Origin: Solirhodobacter olei
GTDB taxonomy: Bacteria > Pseudomonadota > Alphaproteobacteria > Rhodobacterales > Rhodobacteraceae
Assembly: GCF_004010155.1 (NCBI RefSeq)
Contig: NZ_RRYH01000017.1
Span: 112,171 to 176,170, forward strand
Direction of reading: 5' to 3'
Length of the DNA: 64,000 bases
The translations under genes were made by a program, and so were the position numbers. The stretch's first letter is position 1, and each line of letters starts with the position of its first letter. The notes under the pieces are model-generated. The model saw only the letters and a list, made by a program, of their open reading frames with translations, ran no database searches and was not told where the DNA came from. Of this stretch, positions 58,888 through 64,000 are shown piece after piece.

Positions 58888-59265
58888 TTACTTCAGCTCG
58901 ACCTTGGCGCCAGCCGCTTCGAGCTTCTTCTTCATTTCTTCGGCTTCGTCCTTGGAAGCCTGTTCCTTGACCTTGCCACCGGCTTCGACCAGGTCCTTGG
59001 CTTCCTTGAGGCCAAGGCCGGTGATCGCGCGGACTTCCTTGATCACGTTGATCTTCTGGGCGCCGGCTTCGACGAGGACGACGTCGAATTCGGTCTTTTC
59101 CTCTTCCGCGGCGGCAGCAGCGCCGGCGGCCGGACCGGCCATCATAACCGCGCCGCCAGCGGCGGGCTCGATGCCGTATTCGTCCTTGAGGATGGTTTTC
59201 AGTTCTTGCGCTTCGAGCAGCGTGAGGTTCACGATCTCTTCGGCGAGTTTCTTCAGATCAGCCAT
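58888..59265 (-). CDS. rplL: 50S ribosomal protein L7/L12
   Basis: The 125-residue acidic protein has the N-terminal dimerisation domain, an Ala-rich hinge (about 40-55), and the C-terminal [25 protein letters not shown] factor-binding helices. It recruits translation factors to the ribosomal stalk. It is 68 bases after rplJ. Confidence 0.98.
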   Translation of the reverse strand: MADLKKLAEEIVNLTLLEAQELKTILKDEYGIEPAAGGAVMMAGPAAGAAAAAEEEKTEFDVVLVEAGAQKINVIKEVRAITGLGLKEAKDLVEAGGKVKEQASKDEAEEMKKKLEAAGAKVELK

Positions 59266-59333
59266 TTTCGTTTCCGTTCTTTAAGATGGGTTCCAACGTG
59301 CTGGGGTCAACCCCACGTCGGTCGAGACTTGCC

Positions 59334-59849
59334 TCAGGCCGCCTCACGCTCTTCGAGCGTGGAGAGGATGCCCGCGATGTTCGAAGCAGGTGCGCCAATC
59401 GCGCCAGCGATGTTCGACGCCGGAGCCCCGATGCAGCCCACGATTGAAGCGATAAGCTCCTCGCGCGACGGCATTGCAGCCACGGCCTTAACACCGGCCT
59501 GGTCGAGAGCCGTGCCGCCCATCGAGCCGCCAAGGATCACGAACTTGTCGTTCTTCTTGGCGTATTCGTCAGCCACCTTCGCCGCAGCGACGGGGTCCTC
59601 GGAATAGGACAACACGGTCATGCCCGTAAGAAGATCCCCGATGCTTTCGCACGGCGACCCCTCAAGGGCGATCTTGGCGAGCCTGTTCTTGGCAACGCGT
59701 ACGGACCCTCCGACTTCGCGCATCTGCGCGCGAAGGGCCTGCATGTCGGCAACTGTCAGACCTTCGTAGTGTGCAACCACAACCACGCCAGAGCTTTCGA
59801 AGATCTGGCCGAGTTCCTCGACCACTTTCTCTTTCTGGGCTCTATCCAC
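59334..59849 (-). CDS. rplJ: 50S ribosomal protein L10
   Basis: The 171-residue product has the [17 protein letters not shown]-terminal domain and the C-terminal helix that binds L7/L12 ([24 protein letters not shown]). The start is a GTG at 59849 with GGAG 8 bases upstream. The preceding 240-base leader is long and structured, consistent with L10 autoregulation. Confidence 0.97.
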   Translation of the reverse strand: MDRAQKEKVVEELGQIFESSGVVVVAHYEGLTVADMQALRAQMREVGGSVRVAKNRLAKIALEGSPCESIGDLLTGMTVLSYSEDPVAAAKVADEYAKKNDKFVILGGSMGGTALDQAGVKAVAAMPSREELIASIVGCIGAPASNIAGAIGAPASNIAGILSTLEEREAA

Positions 59850-60010
59850 AGTTTCACTCCAAGTATGGGGGTTTCCCCCCGGCTCTAGTATCGCCGGGTT
59901 GCCCCGGCGTCGGGTCCGCTAGGGTCCCGAGCCCAAGATCACCCGAGGATCACCCCCGGAAGCTTGTCTCGTTCCCCATCTCAGGCAGGAATTACGGCGT
60001 TTGCGCGCCA
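59850..60010 (-). ncRNA. Ribosomal protein L10 leader (autoregulatory mRNA element)
   Basis: The leader between rplA and rplJ is GC-rich and structured, with stems such as CCGGGTTGCCCCGG near 59892-59905 and GGGGGTTTCCCCCC near 59867-59880. The segment around 59984-60000 (reading AATTCCTGCCTGAGAT leftward) resembles the conserved part of alphaproteobacterial L10 leaders as I recall them. An L10-(L12)4 binding site here would repress rplJL. Exact boundaries are not known. Confidence 0.55.
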
Positions 60011-60064
60011 CCCACCGTCTCGGACAGGACAGGGCCGCTCCAGATCTGGGGCCGCCCCGCCATC

Positions 60065-60082
60065 CCGGCCCCGAGGGGCCGG
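60065..60082 (-). terminator. GC hairpin directly after rplA
   Basis: CCGGCCC and GGGCCGG close a CGAG loop about 8 bases past the rplA stop. It lacks a T-run and is probably a pause or processing site before the L10 leader. Confidence 0.4.
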
Positions 60083-60089
60083 AGATTGC

Positions 60090-60788
60090 TTACTCGGCCA
60101 CCGCCGAGGCGATGTCGATCGACACGCCCGGGCCCATGGTCGAGGAAATCGACACCTTCTTCATGTAGGTGCCTTTCGCCCCGGCGGGCTTGGCCCGGCC
60201 GACGGCGCCGACGAAGGCGCGCAGGTTCTCGACCAGCTTCGCCTCGTCGAAGGAGACCTTGCCGATGCCGGCATGGATCACGCCCGCCTTCTCGGCCTTG
60301 AACTGGACCTCGCCGCCCTTCGCGGCCGCGACCGCGTTGGCGACATCCATCGTCACCGTGCCGACCTTCGGGTTCGGCATCAGGTTGCGCGGCCCGAGGA
60401 TCTTCCCGAGACGGCCCACGATCGGCATCATGTCCGGCGTCGCGATGCAGCGGTCGAACTCGATCTTGCCCGACTGGATGGTTTCCATCAGGTCTTCGGC
60501 GCCGACGATATCCGCACCCGCGGCCGTCGCCTCGTCCGCCTTCGTCCCGCGGGCGAAGACCGCCACGCGCACCGTCTTGCCGGTGCCGTTCGGCAGCTGA
60601 ACCACGCCGCGAACCATCTGGTCCGCGTGCCGCGGGTCGACGCCGAGGTTCATCGCGATCTCGACAGTCTCGTCGAACTTCGCCGAAGCCGCCGACTTGA
60701 CCAGCTTCACCGCGTCCTCGACCGAGAGGTTCGCCTGGCCGTCAAAGGCCGCCCGCGCCGCTTTCGTGCGCTTTCCGTGCTGAGCCAT
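60090..60788 (-). CDS. rplA: 50S ribosomal protein L1
   Basis: The 232-residue product has the two-domain L1 fold, with [34 protein letters not shown] (about 112-145) as the universal signature. It binds 23S rRNA and can repress its own operon mRNA. It is 3 bases downstream of rplK. Confidence 0.98.
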   Translation of the reverse strand: MAQHGKRTKAARAAFDGQANLSVEDAVKLVKSAASAKFDETVEIAMNLGVDPRHADQMVRGVVQLPNGTGKTVRVAVFARGTKADEATAAGADIVGAEDLMETIQSGKIEFDRCIATPDMMPIVGRLGKILGPRNLMPNPKVGTVTMDVANAVAAAKGGEVQFKAEKAGVIHAGIGKVSFDEAKLVENLRAFVGAVGRAKPAGAKGTYMKKVSISSTMGPGVSIDIASAVAE

Positions 60789-60791
60789 GAC

Positions 60792-61220
60792 TTACCCCTT
60801 CACCTCGATACCCATCGACCGCGCCGAGCCGAGGATGATGTTCATCGCCGCTTCCACGGAATTGGCGTTCAGATCCTTCATCTTGGCTTCGGCGATCTCG
60901 CGCACCTGCGCGACGGACACCGACCCGGCGGTTTCCCGGCCCGGGGTCTTGGAGCCGGACTTCAGCTTCGCGGCCTTCTTGAGGAAGTGCGAGGCCGGCG
61001 GCGTCTTGATGTCCAGGCTGAAGGACTTGTCCTGGTAATAGGTGATGATGACGGGCATCGGCGCGCCCGGTTCCATCCCTTGGGTCTTCGCGTTGAAGTC
61101 CTTGCAGAACTGCATGATGTTCAGCCCGCGCTGACCCAGCGCCGGACCCACCGGCGGCGACGGGTTGGCTTGCCCCGCCGGCACCTGCAGCTTGAGCTGC
61201 CCTGCTACTTTCTTGGCCAT
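60792..61220 (-). CDS. rplK: 50S ribosomal protein L11
   Basis: The 142-residue product has [33 protein letters not shown] (about 10-42) and the C-terminal rRNA-binding [32 protein letters not shown]. It forms the GTPase-associated centre of the 50S subunit. Confidence 0.98.
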   Translation of the reverse strand: MAKKVAGQLKLQVPAGQANPSPPVGPALGQRGLNIMQFCKDFNAKTQGMEPGAPMPVIITYYQDKSFSLDIKTPPASHFLKKAAKLKSGSKTPGRETAGSVSVAQVREIAEAKMKDLNANSVEAAMNIILGSARSMGIEVKG

Positions 61221-61319
61221 CCGGCCTCTCCTTCTGTCACCTCCCGGACCAGGCCGGGACTTGGTTTAGTGGTCCGGCGCTCCGGGGCCCCTGCCCCGGC
61301 CCGCCTCCCACGGGATCTC

Positions 61320-61853
61320 TCAGGCGCCCTTGGACACCTGAGTGAATTCCAGCTCGACCGGGGTCGCCCGGCCGAAGATCGAGACAGTCACCTTCAGGCG
61401 GCTGTGCTCCTCGTCCACGTCCTCGACCATGCCGGCGAAGCCCTCGAACGGCCCGTCGGTCACCTGCACCTGCTCGCCGATCTCGTAATGGATCAGGTTG
61501 CGCGGCGCGGCCTCGCCTTCCTCGACGCGGTTGAGGATGGAGTTCACCTCCTCGTCGCGCATCGGCATCGGCCGGCCCTGCGGCCCCAGGAAACCGGTGA
61601 CGCGGTTGATCGAGGAGATCAGGTGGTAGCCGCGGTCGGACATCTCCATGTGAACCAGCACGTAGCCCGGCATGAAACGGCGCTCCGAGGTCACCTTCTT
61701 GCCACGCCGGACCTCGATCACTTCCTCGGTCGGCACCAGCACTTCGTCGATCTCTTCCTCGAGTCCGGCGTCGCTGACGGCCTGCTTGATCTGCTCGGCA
61801 ATCTTCTTCTCGAAATTCGAGAGAACGGAGACCGAATACCACCGCTTGGCCAT
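61320..61853 (-). CDS. nusG: Transcription termination/antitermination factor NusG
   Basis: The 177-residue product has the NGN domain (KRWYSVSVLSNFEKKIAEQI, then RRFMPGYVLVHMEMSD) and the C-terminal KOW domain (VTDGPFEGFAGMVEDVDEEHSRLKVTVSIFGR). It links RNA polymerase to Rho or to the ribosome. A hairpin-T-run lies between secE and this gene, so it may also have its own promoter. Confidence 0.98.
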   Translation of the reverse strand: MAKRWYSVSVLSNFEKKIAEQIKQAVSDAGLEEEIDEVLVPTEEVIEVRRGKKVTSERRFMPGYVLVHMEMSDRGYHLISSINRVTGFLGPQGRPMPMRDEEVNSILNRVEEGEAAPRNLIHYEIGEQVQVTDGPFEGFAGMVEDVDEEHSRLKVTVSIFGRATPVELEFTQVSKGA

Positions 61854-61934
61854 CTAGCTTATCACCCTGTCTCGGCCGGCCTGCTCGTGCCGGAAAGTCT
61901 TCCAAATCAACGGCTTCATTGCCGTCCCCGGAAC

Positions 61935-61967
61935 AAAAAACAGCGCGCGGCCCGAATCGCCGCGCGC
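61935..61967 (-). terminator. Intrinsic terminator between secE and nusG
   Basis: Read leftward, GCGCGCGGC and GCCGCGCGC form a 9-base stem with a 7-base loop, followed at once by TGTTTTTTG. It fits a factor-independent terminator about 155 bases after the secE stop. Confidence 0.75.
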
Positions 61968-62119
61968 CCTGTGTTCCGAGGTTGCGCTCCCCTTACGAAA
62001 CATGGGCCAGAATTACAAGGGCCAGACACCGGCAACGGCAGCACTGGTCAGCGCAAAAGGGCGGCGGCCCGGAGGGGCGCTAAGGGATATCGAACAGGGG
62101 CACGCCGGCCCCCGGAACC

Positions 62120-62317
62120 TCAGCTGAACAGCGAGAGGACCTGCTGCAGCCCGGTCCGGATCAGGATGTCGATCAGCGAGAAGAAGGTCGCCGTGATCAC
62201 CGCCATGGCGAAGACCATCAGCGTGGTCAGCAGCACCTCGCGCCGGCTCGGCCAGACGACCTTGCTGACTTCCGAGCGCACCTGCTGAACGAACTTGAGG
62301 GGATTGACCTGTGCCAT
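62120..62317 (-). CDS. secE: Preprotein translocase subunit SecE
   Basis: The 65-residue product has the short SecE layout: an amphipathic N-terminal helix (FVQQVRSEVSKVVWPSRREVLLTT) and one transmembrane helix (about 29-50). It stabilises SecY in the Sec translocon. The start at 62317 matches the usual MAQVNP; the longer open frame runs into the tRNA spacer. It lies 70 bases after tRNA-Trp. Confidence 0.96.
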   Translation of the reverse strand: MAQVNPLKFVQQVRSEVSKVVWPSRREVLLTTLMVFAMAVITATFFSLIDILIRTGLQQVLSLFS

Positions 62318-62387
62318 GCCTGTATCGACGCTATTCCGTTGCGGCCACATACGCGCAAGCGCGCCGTCTTTCAACCCCGGGAGGGCC

Positions 62388-62463
62388 TGGCAGGGGCAGC
62401 AGGACTCGAACCCGCGACCCTCGGTTTTGGAGACCGATGCTCTACCAACTGAGCTATACCCCT
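62388..62463 (-). tRNA. tRNA-Trp (anticodon CCA)
   Basis: Read leftward, the 76-base sequence has the acceptor AGGGGTA paired with TGCCCCT, a GAGC D stem, the anticodon loop CTCCAAA with anticodon CCA, a GGTTCGAGTCC T arm, and an encoded 3' CCA. The tRNA-Trp/secE/nusG order is common in bacteria. Confidence 0.95.
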
Positions 62464-62592
62464 AGGCCGTGGGCGGGGTGCTAAGGCAGCCCGGGGGCGA
62501 AATCAAGCGGATTCGGCGCGCAAGGCGGGCGGCGCCCGGGGTTTGCCGCCCCCGGACCCCCGCGGGGTATTTTGCCGGGATGAAAGCGCGGC

Positions 62593-63249
62593 TCAGGCGG
62601 ACCCGGCCGCTGTCTCCAGCGCGTCGATATCCCCCGCCTCGATCGCCGGCAGGGCGGCAAGGATCCGGTCGATTGGCCAGTCCCACCAGGCAAGCCGCAG
62701 AAGCCGCGCCACGACCGCGTCCGGAAATCGGATGCGCACCACGCGGGCAGGATTGCCCACGGCGACCCCATAGGCCGGGATGTCAGAGGCCACCACCGCC
62801 TGCGCCCCAATCACCGCCCCGGCCCCGATGGTCACCCCGGCCATCACCCGCGCCTCGTGGCCCAGCCAGGCATCCGGGCCGACGATGATATCGCCGCGGG
62901 CGGCGGCCTCGTCCCGGTAATGCTCCATCTGCGCGGGATCGAAGATGCGGAAGGGGAACGTCGAAAGCCCCGACATCGCATGATAGGCCGAGGCGGTGAT
63001 GAACCGCACCCCATGCGCGATCTGCGCGAAGGCGCCGATGACAAGCCGCTCCGGCGCACCGGGATAGAGATAGGGCGCCAGCCGGGCGGCATAATTCTCG
63101 ACCCGCTCGAAATCGGAGTAATAGGCGTAGTCGCCCACCTCGACGTTCGGATGATCGATGGCCGCCTTGAGGAAGACGGTGCCCTCGTGCGTGCTGCCAT
63201 CGGGCAGGGTGACGGGATGGCGCGTCAGCGCGCCGGGAAAGCGTTGCAT
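62593..63249 (-). CDS. CatB-related (Vat-type) O-acetyltransferase
   Basis: The 218-residue left-handed beta-helix protein has HPNVEVGDYAYYSDF (about 33-47), GAFAQIAHGVRFITASAYHAMSG with the catalytic histidine, IIVGPDAWLGHEARVMAGVTIGAGAVIGAQAVVASDIPAYGVAVGNPARV (about 121-170), and FPDAVVARLLRLAWWDWP. This is the xenobiotic acetyltransferase (streptogramin A/chloramphenicol, Vat/CatB) layout. Chromosomal members act on varied hydroxyl substrates, so antibiotic resistance cannot be claimed. The ATG at 63249 is preferred over the upstream TTG at 63255. Confidence 0.85.
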   Translation of the reverse strand: MQRFPGALTRHPVTLPDGSTHEGTVFLKAAIDHPNVEVGDYAYYSDFERVENYAARLAPYLYPGAPERLVIGAFAQIAHGVRFITASAYHAMSGLSTFPFRIFDPAQMEHYRDEAAARGDIIVGPDAWLGHEARVMAGVTIGAGAVIGAQAVVASDIPAYGVAVGNPARVVRIRFPDAVVARLLRLAWWDWPIDRILAALPAIEAGDIDALETAAGSA

Positions 63250-63378
63250 GGCCAAGACCTTTATCTGAGAACCGTTCGGATCAGAAAACCGTCTTGTTCA
63301 TCTCGCCCTCCATGCTCCGGCGGGCAGAGTGCCAGACCCACGGGCCCGCGTCAAAGCAGAGGGCCGCAGGGCCGCCAG

Positions 63379-63804
63379 CTACTTCTTCTGCAGGGAGGAG
63401 ACGTATTCCACCAGCGCAAGGATGCGGCCCTCCACGAAGGCCTGCTCATCCGCCTTGGTGTAATACGGGCCCAGCATGGTCGGCGCGCTCAGGCTGTAGC
63501 GAAAGCCCCAGGCCGGCATCTCGGAGGAGCCGTGCGCACCCGAAATTCCCTCGCCCCGGATCAGCTGGTAGATCCGGGAAAAGGGGAAGACCCCGCCATT
63601 GGCCATCTGCAGCCCGGTCAGATCGGGCGCCCCGTTCTTAAGAACGCTTGCCATCGGCCCGTCGCCCATGCCCCGGGCCCCGTGGCACTGCGCGCAGCTG
63701 TTGTCGAATTCCATCTGCCCGATGGACATCGCGTCCCCTGCCCGCGCGAGGCCGGCGGAGGTTGCAAGCAGGATGGCGAGCAAAGGAGCGAACCGACGTT
63801 TCAT
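63379..63804 (-). CDS. Exported cytochrome c family protein
   Basis: The 141-residue protein has a signal peptide (ending near ARA-GD, about residue 22) and one CAQCH heme site (C36-x2-C39-H40). A later SSEMPAWGFRY supplies the likely axial methionine. It ends with a VEYVSSLQKK helix. It is a periplasmic class I cytochrome c. GGGAGG lies about 5 bases before the ATG at 63804; the longer frame to 63861 has no signal sequence. Partner and pathway unknown. Confidence 0.86.
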   Translation of the reverse strand: MKRRFAPLLAILLATSAGLARAGDAMSIGQMEFDNSCAQCHGARGMGDGPMASVLKNGAPDLTGLQMANGGVFPFSRIYQLIRGEGISGAHGSSEMPAWGFRYSLSAPTMLGPYYTKADEQAFVEGRILALVEYVSSLQKK

Positions 63805-63888
63805 CACGACCTCCCGGGAATGTCCGTCTTCCATTCGGGACAGATCGGGCGGCAGGATCATTGATGGCAGTCAAAACCGCCGGGCGGC

Positions 63889-63918
63889 CAAAAAAGAAGG
63901 GCCGCCCGAAGGCGGCCC
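63889..63918 (-). terminator. Intrinsic terminator after tuf
   Basis: Read leftward, GGGCCGCC and GGCGGCCC close a TTCG tetraloop and are followed by TTCTTTTTT, about 25 bases after the tuf stop codon. A strong factor-independent terminator. Confidence 0.9.
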
Positions 63919-63940
63919 GTCCAAATGCATGTGTCCGCGA

Positions 63941-64000
63941 TTACGCGATGATCTTCGACACGACGCCGGCGCCGACGGTACGGCCGCCTTCACGGATGGC
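63941..64000 (-). CDS. tuf: Elongation factor Tu, C-terminal end (partial)
   Basis: Only the last 19 codons and the TAA stop are present. The residues AIREGGRTVGAGVVSKIIA are the highly conserved EF-Tu C-terminus. The gene runs off the right edge. It lies upstream of the tRNA-Trp-secE-nusG block, in the same direction, but two genes and a terminator separate them. Confidence 0.96.
   Translation of the reverse strand, partial: AIREGGRTVGAGVVSKIIA

Noticed and set aside
62593..63249. Chloramphenicol or streptogramin resistance gene
   Set aside because: The fold is shared by many chromosomal O-acetyltransferases; resistance cannot be inferred from the fold alone.

Overview
The window is about 64 kb of GC-rich chromosomal DNA from an alphaproteobacterium, most probably in the Rhodobacteraceae/Paracoccaceae (order Rhodobacterales). 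The case rests on gene content: a malyl-CoA lyase like that of the ethylmalonyl-CoA pathway, a ccoNOQP cbb3 oxidase next to fnrL and oxygen-independent hemN, a plant-type (class 2) glutamate-cysteine ligase, an aspartate carbamoyltransferase operon with a degenerate dihydroorotase, a TIGR02302-type membrane protein, and a secE-nusG-rplKAJL-rpoBC block. No rRNA, CRISPR array, prophage or insertion sequence was seen. It reads as core chromosome with a few accessory islands. The species cannot be named from this sequence alone.

Layout. 1-5 kb: the end of a methyltransferase, a TrhA/hemolysin III membrane protein, an AraC regulator divergent from a fosmidomycin-resistance-like exporter, and a second methyltransferase. 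4.1-7.8 kb: a minus-strand operon dgcN-dgcA-unknown-dat that fits D-glutamate/D-alanine catabolism. 8.2-10.5 kb: mcl1 and accA. 10.5-19.3 kb: a PPOX flavoprotein, an exported cupredoxin, plsC-ftsX-ftsE, a zinc-ribbon membrane protein, a TIGR02302 protein and lysA. 19.5-25.2 kb: malonyl-CoA synthase, S49 peptidase, a 56-aa zinc-ribbon protein, a pteridine-reductase-type SDR, and uvrC with an SOS-box candidate. 25.3-29.7 kb: an exported island (six-repeat propeller, two small paralogous proteins, cupredoxin-like protein, cytochrome c) interrupted by pgsA-moaD-moaE. 29.8-41.5 kb: OmpA/BON-like protein, ubiA, rsmE, gshA, plsY, pyrC-like, pyrB, a UDG-like protein and moaB. 41.6-48.3 kb: ccoNOQP, universal stress protein, fnrL and hemN, with three FNR-type boxes. 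48.3-50 kb: an EamA transporter and a glycosyltransferase. 50.2-62.5 kb: the RNA polymerase/ribosomal protein block read from tRNA-Trp. 62.6-64 kb: an acetyltransferase, a cytochrome c and the 3' end of tuf.

How the genes work together. The FnrL module is coherent: FNR-type boxes lie between ccoN and the universal stress gene and between fnrL and hemN, as expected for a switch to low-oxygen respiration and heme synthesis. The dgcN-dgcA-dat operon would take up D-amino groups through a D-amino-acid transaminase, acetylate D-glutamate, and racemise it to the L form. accA, malonyl-CoA synthase and mcl1 touch malonyl-CoA and glyoxylate/acetyl-CoA metabolism but are not in one operon.

Most worth a second look: the unrecognised 240-aa protein inside the dgc operon and the palindrome upstream of it, four GGTGC elements spaced exactly 11 bp apart upstream of lysA, the exported propeller plus duplicated small-protein cluster, an apparent intrinsic terminator between secE and nusG, and a UDG-like protein that has lost its iron-sulfur cysteines.
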